Assembly (NCBI GenBank): GCA_964489425.1
Contig: CAZAYP010000012.1
Location: 24,808-88,807, forward strand
Direction: 5' to 3'
Length of the DNA: 64,000 bases
From: CAZAYP01 sp964489425 [NCBI: uncultured Verrucomicrobiota bacterium]
GTDB taxonomy: Bacteria; Verrucomicrobiota; Kiritimatiellia; RZYC01
This document shows, in pieces, positions 16,683 through 25,674 of this stretch. Made by a program: the position numbers and the translations under genes. The notes under the pieces were generated by a model, which made no database searches, was not told where the DNA came from, and saw only the letters and a list, made by a program, of their open reading frames with translations. Positions within the stretch are counted from its first letter, which is position 1; every line of letters starts with the position of its first letter.

Positions 16683-18247
16683 ACCCCGAGATCCCATGCG
16701 CCGGCGCCATCCCGGACCCCTTCATTTTCAAGGGCATGCTGTGCATCGAGACCATTCCCCCGCCGTGCGGGCTGGTGATTTTCGGCGCGTCCGGGGACCT
16801 GACCCACCGCAAGCTCATGCCAGCCCTCTTCAGCCTGTATGCCCGCAAGCTGCTGCCGGACGACTTCTTCATCCTCGGCTGCGCCCGCTCGGCGCTGGAT
16901 GACGCCGCCTTTCGCACCAAGCTGCGTGCCCACCTGGTGTCCGCGGCGGAAGCCGGGGCCGTGGAATCGTTCCTGGAGCGTTGCTTTTTTCTCAACGGGG
17001 ATTACGAAACCCCGGATTTTTACGATACGATCGGGCAGCGGCTGGAAGCGCTGGAGGCGCGCTGGGGCACGCAGAAGAACCGCATTTTCTACCTGGCCAC
17101 ACCGCCGACCCTGTTCGTGCCGATCGCCAACTGGCTGGCGCAGAAAAAGCTGTGCACCCAGGAGCCGGGGGCGGGCGTATGGCGGCGCCTGGTGTTCGAG
17201 AAACCCTACTGCTGGGACCTGGCCAGCGCCTTGCAGCTGGACCGCGACCTGCACCGCGCCCTGGCCGAAGACCAGATCTACCGGATCGACCATTACCTGG
17301 GCAAGGACACGGTGCAGAACATCCTGCTGTTCCGCTTTGCCAACGCGATCTTCGAGCCGATCTGGAACCGCAACTACATCGACCATGTCCAGATCACCGT
17401 CGCGGAGACGCTCGGCGTGGAGCACCGCGCCGGCTACTTCGAGCAGTCCGGGCTGCTGCGCGACATGTTCCAGAACCACATGCTCCAGATGCTGGCCCTG
17501 GTGGCCATGGAGTGCCCGCCCTCGTTCGACGCCGACCGCCTGCGCGACGAGAAGACCAAGATCTTGCGGTCCATCCGCCATTTCGGGACCGCGGAGCTGG
17601 AGTCTGCCTTTGTGCGCGGCCAGTATGCCGCGGGGGCGCTGGACGGCCGGCCCGTGCCGGCCTACCGCGCCGAGCCGGGGGTGGCGCCGGCGTCGGGCAT
17701 GGACACGTTTGTCGCGGCCCGGCTGCACGTGGACAACTGGCGCTGGTCGGGCGTGCCGTTTTACCTGCGCGCCGGCAAGCGCCTGCCCCAGAAGATCAGC
17801 CGCATTGCCGTCACGTTCAAGCCCGTGCCGCACTCCATCTTCCCCATGCTGGCGCCCGGCGACCTGGCAGCCAACACGCTGATCTTCCACATCCAGCCGG
17901 ACGAGGGCATCTCCCTGAGCATCCAGGCCAAGAAGCCCGGCCCCAAGCTGTGCATGAGCCCCTTGCTCATGGATTTCAAGTACCGGGACGTCTTTGGCGG
18001 CGATCCGCCCGAGGCCTACGAGCGGCTGATCCTGGACGTCATGCTGGGCGACCAGACCCTGTTCATCCGGTCCGACGCCATGGAGCTGGCCTGGGCGCTG
18101 ATCACCCCGTTGCTGGACAGCTGGTACGGCGGGCGGCCTGGTCCGTGCCCATCCCCGCTGGAGTTGTATCCCGCCGGGTCGTGGGGGCCGGCCGCGGCGC
18201 GCAAGCTGATCGAAAACGATGGCCGGTGCTGGCTGCCGGGAAGCTGA
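16679..18247 (+). CDS. zwf: Glucose-6-phosphate 1-dehydrogenase
   Basis: This enzyme converts glucose 6-phosphate to 6-phosphogluconolactone, the first step of the oxidative pentose-phosphate path. The 522-residue protein has the coenzyme motif GASGDL at 36-41 and the active-site RIDHYLGK at 202-209 with catalytic His205. A FEKP motif and a C-terminal beta domain complete the family. Length is normal (480-520). The ATG overlaps the gnd stop by four bases; the open frame extends far upstream but only as an out-of-frame shadow of gnd. Cofactor preference cannot be read reliably. Confidence 0.95.
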   Translation: MNPEIPCAGAIPDPFIFKGMLCIETIPPPCGLVIFGASGDLTHRKLMPALFSLYARKLLPDDFFILGCARSALDDAAFRTKLRAHLVSAAEAGAVESFLERCFFLNGDYETPDFYDTIGQRLEALEARWGTQKNRIFYLATPPTLFVPIANWLAQKKLCTQEPGAGVWRRLVFEKPYCWDLASALQLDRDLHRALAEDQIYRIDHYLGKDTVQNILLFRFANAIFEPIWNRNYIDHVQITVAETLGVEHRAGYFEQSGLLRDMFQNHMLQMLALVAMECPPSFDADRLRDEKTKILRSIRHFGTAELESAFVRGQYAAGALDGRPVPAYRAEPGVAPASGMDTFVAARLHVDNWRWSGVPFYLRAGKRLPQKISRIAVTFKPVPHSIFPMLAPGDLAANTLIFHIQPDEGISLSIQAKKPGPKLCMSPLLMDFKYRDVFGGDPPEAYERLILDVMLGDQTLFIRSDAMELAWALITPLLDSWYGGRPGPCPSPLELYPAGSWGPAAARKLIENDGRCWLPGS

Positions 18248-18257
18248 GGAGGATGCC

Positions 18258-18986
18258 ATGACGACGCCGGAACGGTTTCATTTTTATGACGATGCATCGG
18301 CTTGGCGGTGCGCGGTGGCCCAGTGCATCGCGCACCACGTGGCCGCGCGCCTGCAGCAGGCGGACACGTTTTCGCTGGTGCTGGCCGGGGGGCAGACCCC
18401 GGCGGCGCTCTACCGGGAGCTGGCCGAGGCGCCGTACGACCGGTCGATCCCGTGGAGCCGCGTGCACTTTTTCTGGGGCGATGAGCGCATGGTGGAACCC
18501 CACCACGAATGGAGCAACTACCACATGGCGCAGGCCAGCCTCCTCTACCGCCTGCCGCTGCGGCCGGAGCAGGTGCATCGGATCCGGGGCGAAGCCGACG
18601 ACGTCGCCGCCGCCGCGGCCGCCTACGAGGCGGAACTGCAGGCCTCTTTCCCCGCGGCCGGCGCGGCGCCGCCGGTGTTCGACCTGGTGCTGCTCGGAAT
18701 GGGGGCCGATGGGCACGTGGCTTCGCTGTTTCCCGGGTCGGCGGCGCTGGGCGCCACCTGCGGCCGGGTGGCGGCCGTACCCGCGCCGGCCCTGCCGCCC
18801 CACGTGCCGCGGGTCAGCCTGACCCTGCCGGTGTTCAACGCCGCGCGCGCGGTATTTTTCCTGGCGGCGCTGCCGGGCAAGGAAGCGGTGATCCGCGACC
18901 TGCAGGGCGGGCATGGCGCGGCGTACCCGGCGGCCCAGGTGCAGCCCGGCCGGGCGCAATGGTTTATCAGCCGCCAGGCGCCCTGA
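18258..18986 (+). CDS. pgl: 6-phosphogluconolactonase (DevB type)
   Basis: This enzyme hydrolyses 6-phosphogluconolactone to 6-phosphogluconate, linking the zwf and gnd products. The 242-residue protein has the sugar-phosphate-isomerase-like motifs LAGGQTP near 42-48, FFWGDER near 73-79 and GMGADGHVASLFPG near 150-163, all typical of DevB/Pgl. A strong AGGAGG ribosome site lies seven bases before the ATG at 18258, which decides the start. It is the last gene of the gnd-zwf-pgl operon. Confidence 0.94.
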   Translation: MTTPERFHFYDDASAWRCAVAQCIAHHVAARLQQADTFSLVLAGGQTPAALYRELAEAPYDRSIPWSRVHFFWGDERMVEPHHEWSNYHMAQASLLYRLPLRPEQVHRIRGEADDVAAAAAAYEAELQASFPAAGAAPPVFDLVLLGMGADGHVASLFPGSAALGATCGRVAAVPAPALPPHVPRVSLTLPVFNAARAVFFLAALPGKEAVIRDLQGGHGAAYPAAQVQPGRAQWFISRQAP

Positions 18987-18988
18987 CC

Positions 18989-19013
18989 CGCGCCTGGCCG
19001 ATCGGCAGGTGCG
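18989..19013. terminator. Hairpin between convergent pgl and ABC permease genes
   Basis: CGCGCCTG and CAGGTGCG flank a GCCGATCGGC core and can form an imperfect stem in the 39-base gap between two converging genes. No T run follows on either strand, so a bidirectional terminator is plausible only from position. Confidence 0.35.
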
Positions 19014-19025
19014 GCGGAGGGGCGC

Positions 19026-19823
19026 TCAGCAGACCTGGCCTTTCCAGGGGCAGAGTTTTTTCTCGGTCCAGGCGATCAGCCAGGCCAGCAGCAGGCCGGT
19101 GGCGCCCATGACCAGGTTGCCCATGAAGATGACGTCGCTCTGCGGCCAGCGGCGCGCGTTCCACACCATCCAGCCGATGCCGTTGGTGGCGGCCACGATT
19201 TCGGCGGCCACCAGCGTGGTGTAGGTGAAGCCGATGCTGATGCGCATGCCGGTGAAGATGTCCGGCAGGCAGGACGGCATGATGACGTGGCGGAACACCT
19301 GCCAGCGCGTGGCCCCCAGCGTCTGGGCGCACTGCAGCCGTTCGTGGCTGACGCCGCGCACTCCGGCCATGGCATTGAGCGCCAGCGGCGGGAACGCGGC
19401 CAGGAACAGCAAGGCCACCTTGGACGTGTTGCCGATGCCCAGCCACAGCAGCAGGATCGTGTAATAGGCCAGCGGGGGCAGGGGCCGGTAGAACTCCAGC
19501 CAGGGCAGGAACACCGCGCGGGTCCCGCTGCTGTAGCCCATGGCCAGCCCCAGCGGGATGGCCGTCAGGCAGGCCAGCAGGAATCCCCCGAGCACCCGCA
19601 GCAGGCTCACGCCGAGATGGTAGAGGAGGGTGTGGCCGCTGTAGCCTTCGGTCAGCACGCGCCAGAACGCCGCCACCACGGCGCGCGGGGTGGGGATGAA
19701 CAAATCCGATACCAGGCCCGCGCGGGTGATCCATTCCCAAGCCGCCAGCACGCAAGCCAGGCTGGCCAGCATCAGCAGGGCGTCACGCCAGGCCCGCCAG
19801 GCCGGGTCGCGGAGCCGGCTCAT
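19026..19823 (-). CDS. ABC transporter permease, nitrate/sulfonate/taurine type
   Basis: This 265-residue inner-membrane protein has about six helices and the EAA loop characteristic of importer permeases: after Arg-Gly-Val, Leu-Gly-Ala-Thr-Arg-Trp and Ile-Met-Pro at about 160-185. The overall pattern matches the SsuC/TauC/NrtB group (BPD_transp_1). Those transporters need an ATPase and a periplasmic binding protein, and neither gene is present here. Its ATG overlaps the stop of the kinase-like gene upstream (ATGA), so its translation is coupled to that regulator. It may work with ATPase and binding protein encoded elsewhere. Confidence 0.85.
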   Translation of the reverse strand: MSRLRDPAWRAWRDALLMLASLACVLAAWEWITRAGLVSDLFIPTPRAVVAAFWRVLTEGYSGHTLLYHLGVSLLRVLGGFLLACLTAIPLGLAMGYSSGTRAVFLPWLEFYRPLPPLAYYTILLLWLGIGNTSKVALLFLAAFPPLALNAMAGVRGVSHERLQCAQTLGATRWQVFRHVIMPSCLPDIFTGMRISIGFTYTTLVAAEIVAATNGIGWMVWNARRWPQSDVIFMGNLVMGATGLLLAWLIAWTEKKLCPWKGQVC

Positions 19824-21019
19824 TTGGCCGCGACGAGCGACTCCCCCATGGCCATGGAGATCACGCTGGACAGTTCACGGTTGGTGAACGGCTTCTGGAG
19901 GAAGTAGGTTTTCTTCATGTTCATGGCCTTGCGGATGTCCGGCTGGTTCAGCGACAGGCCGCTCACCAGGATCACCGGCGCCGTGGACCCGTGCTTGGTC
20001 AGCCACTCGCACAGTTCCAGGCCGTTGTAATCGGGCATGCTGAAGTCGATCAGGATTAGCTCCGGCTTGCGCTGGCTGCGCTCCCACTTTTTCATGAATT
20101 CCTTGCCGCCGGCCAGCTCTTCGGTGACCTGGCCCTGCTCGGAATCCAGCACCACCTTGCACATCTCGCGGAACGTGGCGTCGTCGTCCACCACCCAGAT
20201 GGTCCAGGCCGCCTTGCGATCTTTCACCGGCTTGCCGCGCGGCTCTTCCGCGCCCGCGCTGGCCGTGGGCAGCAGCACCTCGACCCGCGTGGTCGCGTCC
20301 TGGCGGGAAGAGACCACCAGGGTGCCTTCCAGCTTGCCCACCATGCCGTAGGCGCTGGACAGCTTGAGGCCGGCGCGGTCCAGGGGTTTCTGGTCGGCGG
20401 GGGGCTGGGCCCGGTCCGCCGCGGCCGCTGCGCTGGCCTCCGCCTGCATGAATTCATCGACCTCGATTTTTAAATACTGCCGCGCGGCGCCATCGGTTTC
20501 GATGTCCACGTTGGTGGTGCGCACGGTCAGGCTGCCGCTGCCCGCCAGCGCGTCCAGCGCGTTGGTCAGCAGGTTGAACACGATCTGGTGGATGCTGCTG
20601 GGCGGCGCCAGCACCTTGTCGCAGGCGGCGTCCAGGGCCGCGGTCACGCGGACGCTGGAATGCATTTGCGACTGCAGCAGGGAGAGGACGCTGGACAGGG
20701 TCTCGTGCACGGCGCAGATGGTTTCCGCCTCGGTCTCGCTGCCCAGGAACGAGAGCAACTCGTCAGTCATGTGCCGTCCGCGTTCCGCGGCTTCGGCCAC
20801 CCGCTGCAGTGCCTCGCGGGCCGGGTGGGTCAGGTCCTCGTTGTTCAGCACGTGCGAGGTGTAACCCAGGATCACCGACAGCAGGTTGTTGAAGTGGTTG
20901 GCAAATCCGCCGGACAGGGATCCCAGCGACCGGACCCGCTCGGATTGCAGCAGCTGGCGGGTCAGCTCGTCGTTTTCTTTTTTCAACTCGTCCAGGGTGG
21001 GGTGTTTGGCATGGTCCAT
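19820..21019 (-). CDS. Degenerate histidine-kinase-like protein fused to a receiver domain
   Basis: This 399-residue protein has a short coiled coil, a HisKA-like helix pair, an HATPase-like domain and a C-terminal REC domain with Asp325. The usual GGxAHDFNN motif reads GGFANHFNN, so the phospho-accepting His position is Asn41, with a His at the next position (42). The N box survives (NLLTNALDAL). The DTGxG G1 box is absent, replaced by an Ala/Glu-rich linker, and the G2 box reads RAGLKLS. It is probably a pseudokinase or a receiver controlled from elsewhere. A GAGGTG ribosome site precedes the ATG. It overlaps the downstream ABC permease gene. Confidence 0.8.
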   Translation of the reverse strand: MDHAKHPTLDELKKENDELTRQLLQSERVRSLGSLSGGFANHFNNLLSVILGYTSHVLNNEDLTHPAREALQRVAEAAERGRHMTDELLSFLGSETEAETICAVHETLSSVLSLLQSQMHSSVRVTAALDAACDKVLAPPSSIHQIVFNLLTNALDALAGSGSLTVRTTNVDIETDGAARQYLKIEVDEFMQAEASAAAAADRAQPPADQKPLDRAGLKLSSAYGMVGKLEGTLVVSSRQDATTRVEVLLPTASAGAEEPRGKPVKDRKAAWTIWVVDDDATFREMCKVVLDSEQGQVTEELAGGKEFMKKWERSQRKPELILIDFSMPDYNGLELCEWLTKHGSTAPVILVSGLSLNQPDIRKAMNMKKTYFLQKPFTNRELSSVISMAMGESLVAAK

Positions 21020-21036
21020 ACGGCACCTCGGCGGGG

Positions 21037-21753
21037 TTATTGCACGTCCAGGGTTTTCATCCTCTGGCGTACCGAGTACTCCAGCACCTGCAGGCGGAAA
21101 GCCCGGTCCACGCGCAGGCGGCTGGGGCGGTCCAACTGGGCGGCGGGGATCTCCATGATGCCCTTGTCCTCCTGGCGCAGGGCCACCAGGCCGTCCTGCA
21201 CCGCCAGGAACACGCCGCGCTCCACCCGCCCGCTCAGCAGGCGCAGGGCCACCCGGTCGCCCGGCTGGTTGAGCGGGTATTGCTTGTTCAAATCCTCGCT
21301 GACCGTCTCGCGCTGGCGCTGCTCCAGCTCCGCCATCTGGGCGGGGGTCAGCTGTGGGGCCGTCTGCGTGTCGGCCGGCGAGCTCTGCGCGGGTCCGGCA
21401 TCGGCCACATCGTTTTGCGCGACCGGGGCCGGGGCCATGGCCACCTGGGCCGCCGCGACAGCATCCGGCAGCCGCGCCAGGTCGGCGCGCAGGCCCGTCA
21501 TCTCGGCGTGGATGGCGCGCAGCTGGGTGGTCATGAGGGTGAGCAGGGCCATGACCAGCAGGAACGCGATGATCGTCAGCAGCAGGAGGATCCCGGCGCG
21601 ATGCGGCGGACGGCCCGGGGCCGGGGCGGGCAGCTGGTCGCCGAGGTCCGCGCCGCAGGCGGGGCAGACCGACGGCGCCGCGCCCGTCACGGGGTCCGCG
21701 GTGATCGCCACCTGGCAGTGGCGGCAGGTAACTACCGATCCGGTTGCCGTCAT
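21037..21753 (-). CDS. Zinc-ribbon, single-pass membrane protein
   Basis: This 238-residue protein has an N-terminal CxxC/CxxC zinc ribbon (CRHC near 10-13 and CPAC near 30-33). A transmembrane helix of Ile, Leu and Val follows at about 53-78, then a periplasmic or cytoplasmic part with a Pro/Ala/Gln-rich linker and a charged C-terminal domain. The C-terminal part contains a beta-strand-like Arg-Val-Ala-Leu-Arg-Leu-Leu-Ser-Gly-Arg run that may be a small barrel. The family is not recognised. The ATG at 21753 has GGGGTGG upstream and a promoter about 30 bases before it, supporting this start over a longer frame. Confidence 0.65.
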   Translation of the reverse strand: MTATGSVVTCRHCQVAITADPVTGAAPSVCPACGADLGDQLPAPAPGRPPHRAGILLLLTIIAFLLVMALLTLMTTQLRAIHAEMTGLRADLARLPDAVAAAQVAMAPAPVAQNDVADAGPAQSSPADTQTAPQLTPAQMAELEQRQRETVSEDLNKQYPLNQPGDRVALRLLSGRVERGVFLAVQDGLVALRQEDKGIMEIPAAQLDRPSRLRVDRAFRLQVLEYSVRQRMKTLDVQ

Positions 21754-21783
21754 GGATTGTACCACCCCTGTTTCATGGCGCAG

Positions 21784-21813
21784 AGTATACCTGTGCCCCG
21801 TGGCGCCGCGCAA
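21784..21813 (-). promoter_or_regulatory. Candidate promoter for the zinc-ribbon membrane protein
   Basis: TTGCGC (21808-21813) and TATACT (21784-21789), read leftward with an 18-base spacer, lie about 30 bases before the ATG at 21753. Confidence 0.45.
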
Positions 21814-21845
21814 CCAAAATAAATGTCGTGCGCGCGGCTTGGCGC

Positions 21846-21875
21846 TTGATTCCCCGCGCCCGCCTGCGCTATGGA
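21846..21875 (+). promoter_or_regulatory. Candidate promoter for the NarL-type regulator
   Basis: TTGATT (21846-21851) and TATGGA (21870-21875) have an 18-base spacer and lie about 48 bases before the ATG at 21924. The match is moderate. Confidence 0.35.
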
Positions 21876-21923
21876 TGGGGCGCGAAAGGCCGGCGGGATC
21901 GGCCCCCGGCAAGGTAAAAAGCC

Positions 21924-22610
21924 ATGAACGAAAAACAAAGGCCCGGGGCACGGCGCTGGCGCATCGCGGTCGTGGACGATCATTCCATCGTCCGCCACGG
22001 CCTGGTAGCGCTGCTCGAGGGCGAGAAGGATCTGGAGGTCTGCGGCGAGGCCGCCTCCTACGAGGAAGCCCTGGCGCTGCTGGCCAAGGATCCCCCCGAC
22101 ATCCTGCTGCTGGATATCACCCTCAAGGACCGCAACGGGCTGGACCTCGCGCGCGACATCCGGCAGCGCGGCCTGCCGATGAAGATCCTGGCCCTGTCCA
22201 TGCACGACGAGGCGGTGTACGCCGAGAAAGCCCTGCGCGCCGGCGCCGACGGCTACGTGATGAAGGAGCAGGCCGATGAGACCATCGTCGCCGCCATCCG
22301 CAAGGTGCTCGCCGGCGACGTGTACGTGAGCGAGGAAACCTCCACCCGCCTGCTGCGCCAGCTGGCCGAGCCCGGCCCGGCGGGCGGCGCCACGGGGGCT
22401 GAGTCGCTGACCGACCGCGAGCGCGAGGTGTTCGCCTGCCTCGGGCGGGGCTTGTCCACGCCCCGGATCGCGGAGGAATTGGGATTGAGCGGCCGGACCG
22501 TGGAGGTGCATCGCGCGCACATCAAGCGCAAGCTGGGCTGCGCCGACGCCGCCCAGCTCCTCCAGCAGGCCGTGCGCTGGGTGGAGGAGGCGCCGCCGCG
22601 CGCGCCGTGA
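21924..22610 (+). CDS. NarL/FixJ-family response regulator
   Basis: This 228-residue protein has an N-terminal receiver with the acidic pair Asp18-Asp19, phospho-acceptor Asp64, and the conserved Thr/Ser and Lys positions (Ala-Leu-Ser-Met, then Tyr-Val-Met-Lys). The C-terminal LuxR-type helix-turn-helix (about 165-220) contains the Leu-Thr-Asp-Arg-Glu-Arg-Glu-Val-Phe signature. It should bind DNA when phosphorylated. No classical partner kinase is adjacent, although several orphan kinases lie within 10 kb. It stands upstream of maf on the same strand. Confidence 0.9.
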   Translation: MNEKQRPGARRWRIAVVDDHSIVRHGLVALLEGEKDLEVCGEAASYEEALALLAKDPPDILLLDITLKDRNGLDLARDIRQRGLPMKILALSMHDEAVYAEKALRAGADGYVMKEQADETIVAAIRKVLAGDVYVSEETSTRLLRQLAEPGPAGGATGAESLTDREREVFACLGRGLSTPRIAEELGLSGRTVEVHRAHIKRKLGCADAAQLLQQAVRWVEEAPPRAP

Positions 22611-22651
22611 TCGCCGCGCGCCCGCCCCATGGCAAATCAAAGGAGGTTGGC

Positions 22652-23248
22652 ATGCGTTTGAAATACCCCGTCATTCTGGCCAGTTCGTCGCCCCGCCGGC
22701 AGGACATGCTGCGGCACCTGGGCGTGGGCTTCAAGGTGGTCGCGCCGGACATCGCGGAGCACTCCGAGCCGGGCGAGGCGCCGGCCGCGCACGCCGGCCG
22801 GCTGGCCCTGGCCAAGGGGCGCCGGACCGCGGCGCTGCTGGGCCCGGCGCCGCGGCCGCGGATCATCATCGCCGGCGACACGGTGGTGGCCCTGGGCGAC
22901 ACGATCCTCGGCAAGCCCCGCGATGACCGGGATGCCCGCCGCATGCTGCGGCTGCTCAGCGGCCACACCCACGAGGTGATTTCCGGCCTGGCGGTGCTGC
23001 TGAAGCAGGGGGACCGCCTGGTCCGCGAGGCGTGCGTGGTGGAGACCACCCGCGTGGGATTCCGCGCGCTGACCGCGCGCGAGATCCACGCCTACGTGGC
23101 CACCGGGGAATGCGCCGACAAGGCCGGCGCCTACGCCATCCAGGGCGGCGCGAGCTATTTTGTCGACTGCGTGGACGGCTCGTACACCAACGTCATCGGC
23201 CTGCCGCTGCCGCGCCTGGTAGAGTTGCTGCGTCCGTACTGCCGGTAA
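22652..23248 (+). CDS. maf: Maf-like nucleotide pyrophosphatase
   Basis: This 198-residue septum-formation-inhibitor (Maf/YhdE) family protein hydrolyses non-canonical or UTP/TTP-type nucleotides. Signatures are ASSSPRR near the N-terminus (10-16), GDTVV (about 71-75) and the GKPRDD region followed by the helix with SGHTHEV. A strong AAGGAGG lies five bases before the ATG at 22652 and decides the start. Its 3' end overlaps the convergent kinase gene by 56 bases. Confidence 0.9.
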   Translation: MRLKYPVILASSSPRRQDMLRHLGVGFKVVAPDIAEHSEPGEAPAAHAGRLALAKGRRTAALLGPAPRPRIIIAGDTVVALGDTILGKPRDDRDARRMLRLLSGHTHEVISGLAVLLKQGDRLVREACVVETTRVGFRALTAREIHAYVATGECADKAGAYAIQGGASYFVDCVDGSYTNVIGLPLPRLVELLRPYCR

Positions 23249-24416
23249 CCGCGGCCTGCCGCGGCCTGGGCGCCGGGCCGGCCTGCGGGATCTCAAACCA
23301 GAAGGTGCTGCCCTGGCCGGGGGTGCTGCGCACGCCGATGCGCCCGGCGTGGGCTTCGATCGCCAGCTTGCAGAAAGTCAGGCCCAGCCCCACCGAGTGT
23401 TTCTGGCCGGCCTCGCGCGCCGCGACCTGGGTGAACTTGTCGAAGATCCGGGCATGGAACTCGGGGGCGATGCCCATGCCGGAATCGGTGACTTCGGCGT
23501 GGACATACCCGTCGACTTCGCGCACGAACAGATCGATCTGACCTTTGCGCGGCGAGAACTTGATGGCATTGCCGATGAGATTGGTGAACACGCGGTGGAC
23601 CAGGTCCTGGTCCAGCACCGCGGGCACGGGATCCCCCGCGACGGCGATGTGGATCTGCTTGGCGCCGGCCAGCACGGCGATTTCGCGGGCCGCGGATTCG
23701 GCCAGGTCCCGCACGTTGGCCGCGGCCAGGGCCAGGGGCATTTCCTGGCTTTCCAGGCGGTTGACGTCGAGCAGGGCATGGGTCATTTCGACCAGTTGCC
23801 GCGTGGCCTCGCGGGCCATGTCCAGGTCCTTGCGCGCCGGCCGGGCCGTCACCGCGTCTTTCTTGTGGATCATCACGTTGTCGAGGCTGCCCATGATCAC
23901 CATCAGCGGCGAACGCATGTCATGCACGATCATGTGGGTGAGGTTGTCGCGCAGGTCTTCCAGCTTGCGCCGCGCCTGCAGCTCGGCCTCCAGTTGCCGG
24001 TTGCGCGCCTCCACGTCGCGCTGCAGCCAGCGCAGGCGCAGGTGGTTCTGGACGCGCGCTTCCACCTCCTCGAAGTGGAAGGGCTTGGTGATGTAATCCA
24101 CGCCGCCGACCGCGAACGCCCGGACCATGTCGATGGGCTCGGCCAGGGCGCTGATGAACAGGACCGGGATGTCCCGCAGCCGCGCATCCGCCTTGAGCTG
24201 CGCGCAGACCTCGAAGCCGTCGATCTCCGGCATCTTGATGTCCAGCATGACGAGGTCCGGGGGATCGGCGGCCGCGGCCTGCAACGCCATGCGTCCGGTG
24301 AGCACCGGCCGGACCCGGTACCCCTGGTTGGCGAGCATGCCGGCCAGCAGGTGCAGGTTTTCCGGGGTATCATCCACCACGAGGATGTTGGCCGGCAGCA
24401 GTTGTGGCGTGGGCAT
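23193..24416 (-). CDS. Receiver-histidine kinase (REC-HisKA-HATPase)
   Basis: This 407-residue soluble protein is a response-regulator/kinase hybrid. Its N-terminal REC has Asp59, and a short coiled coil follows at about 130-160. HisKA carries His165 in VHDMRSPL, and the HATPase has NLIGNAIKF, DSGMGI and a GLGLTF box, all intact. An Ala/Pro/Arg tail follows the kinase core. It sits six bases downstream of a paralogue of the same layout and is probably co-transcribed with it. The two may form a phosphorelay or heterodimer. Its 3' end overlaps maf. Confidence 0.88.
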   Translation of the reverse strand: MPTPQLLPANILVVDDTPENLHLLAGMLANQGYRVRPVLTGRMALQAAAADPPDLVMLDIKMPEIDGFEVCAQLKADARLRDIPVLFISALAEPIDMVRAFAVGGVDYITKPFHFEEVEARVQNHLRLRWLQRDVEARNRQLEAELQARRKLEDLRDNLTHMIVHDMRSPLMVIMGSLDNVMIHKKDAVTARPARKDLDMAREATRQLVEMTHALLDVNRLESQEMPLALAAANVRDLAESAAREIAVLAGAKQIHIAVAGDPVPAVLDQDLVHRVFTNLIGNAIKFSPRKGQIDLFVREVDGYVHAEVTDSGMGIAPEFHARIFDKFTQVAAREAGQKHSVGLGLTFCKLAIEAHAGRIGVRSTPGQGSTFWFEIPQAGPAPRPRQAAVTGSTDAATLPGAAAAGR

Positions 24417-24422
24417 CGCGGG

Positions 24423-25601
24423 TTATCCCGGGCCGCCCGCGGCGGCGGCGCGCAGCGTGACGTGGAAGCGGACGCCGGCCGGCTCCAGGTTTTCCGCGGC
24501 CAGGCTGCCGCCCATGAGGGAGAGCAGGCGGTCGGCCACGGGCGGGCCCAACCCCAGGTTGCCGCCGGCCACGATCGGGCGGTTGACCGCGAAGACCTCG
24601 AAAAACCGGGGCAGGATGTCCGCGGGAATGCGGCCGCGGCTGGCGGTGATGTCCACGCCCGGACCGGCGTCGCAGGCCAGGTCGAGGGCATCGTCCTTTT
24701 CGCAAAACTTGAGCGCGGTGTCCAGCAGGGAGCTGAAGGCGCGCTGGAGCAGGCCCTGGTTGCCGAGCACCAGGGTCGAGCCTTCCGGCGCAAGGCCCAG
24801 GCGGACGCCCCGGCGGCGGGCCGGCGCGGCCACGCCGCTCAAGGCCATGGCCAGCACCGTTTGCAGGTTCACCGGCTGGGTGACGTTCTGCTCGCGCTGC
24901 ACGTCCACCTGGGTCAGCAGCAGCGCATCTTCGAGCATGCGCAGGAGTTTCTCGCGCGCCTCGCGATACGGCGCCTTCCACTGGATGGCCGGGGTGTCCG
25001 GCGGCAGGCGCTCGAACACGAGGTCGGTGAAGCCGAGGATGCCGTTGAGGGGCGTGCGCAGCTCGTGGGAGATCAGGTGCAGGAAGTCGTCCTTGGCCTG
25101 GCCGAGCAGGAGCAGGCGCTGCTGCGCTTCGGCCAGCTCGCGCGTGCGCTGGCGCACGATCTCTTCCAGGTGGCGGTTGTGATCTTCGAGGTCCTGCCGC
25201 AGGCGCCGCAGGCTGACATGGGTCGCCACGCGGGCCTGCACCTCCTCGAAGTCGAACGGCTTGGTCACGTAATCCACGCCGCCGGAGCGGAAGGCGCGCA
25301 CCTTGTCCAGCGGCTCCGTGCGGGCGCTGAGGAAGATCACCGGGATATCCTTGAGGCGCGGGTTGGCCTTCAGTTGCTCGCATACCTCGTAGCCCCGCAG
25401 GTCCGGCATGTTGATGTCGAGCAGGATCAGGTCCGGGGGCTCGCGTTCCGCGGCCTGCAGCGCCAGGCGGCCGCTCAGCACCGGCCGCGTCTTGTAACCC
25501 TGCTCGGACAGCATGTGGGCCAGCAACTGCAGGTTTTCCGGGGTGTCATCCACGATCAGGATGTCATCCTGCGGCCGCGATTCAGCTTTGTTGGCGCTCA
25601 T
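24423..25601 (-). CDS. Receiver-histidine kinase with decayed ATP-binding site
   Basis: This 392-residue paralogue of the downstream gene has REC with Asp62, a long coiled coil (about 130-170) and HisKA with His179 in ISHELRTPL. The C-terminal HATPase-like domain has lost its hallmarks. The N-box asparagine is replaced (SLLDTALKF), the DxGxG box reads as an Ala-Ser-Arg-Gly-Arg stretch, and only a GLGPPVA remnant of the G2 box remains. It probably accepts phosphate but cannot autophosphorylate alone. GGAAGGGCA precedes the ATG. It is the first gene of the pair. Confidence 0.85.
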   Translation of the reverse strand: MSANKAESRPQDDILIVDDTPENLQLLAHMLSEQGYKTRPVLSGRLALQAAEREPPDLILLDINMPDLRGYEVCEQLKANPRLKDIPVIFLSARTEPLDKVRAFRSGGVDYVTKPFDFEEVQARVATHVSLRRLRQDLEDHNRHLEEIVRQRTRELAEAQQRLLLLGQAKDDFLHLISHELRTPLNGILGFTDLVFERLPPDTPAIQWKAPYREAREKLLRMLEDALLLTQVDVQREQNVTQPVNLQTVLAMALSGVAAPARRRGVRLGLAPEGSTLVLGNQGLLQRAFSSLLDTALKFCEKDDALDLACDAGPGVDITASRGRIPADILPRFFEVFAVNRPIVAGGNLGLGPPVADRLLSLMGGSLAAENLEPAGVRFHVTLRAAAAGGPG

Positions 25602-25674
25602 TGCCCTTCCACCTTGATTTCTTGTCTACCATGCGCGGCCACCAGATTTCCAGCAGAAACGGCGGGGCCGTGCT

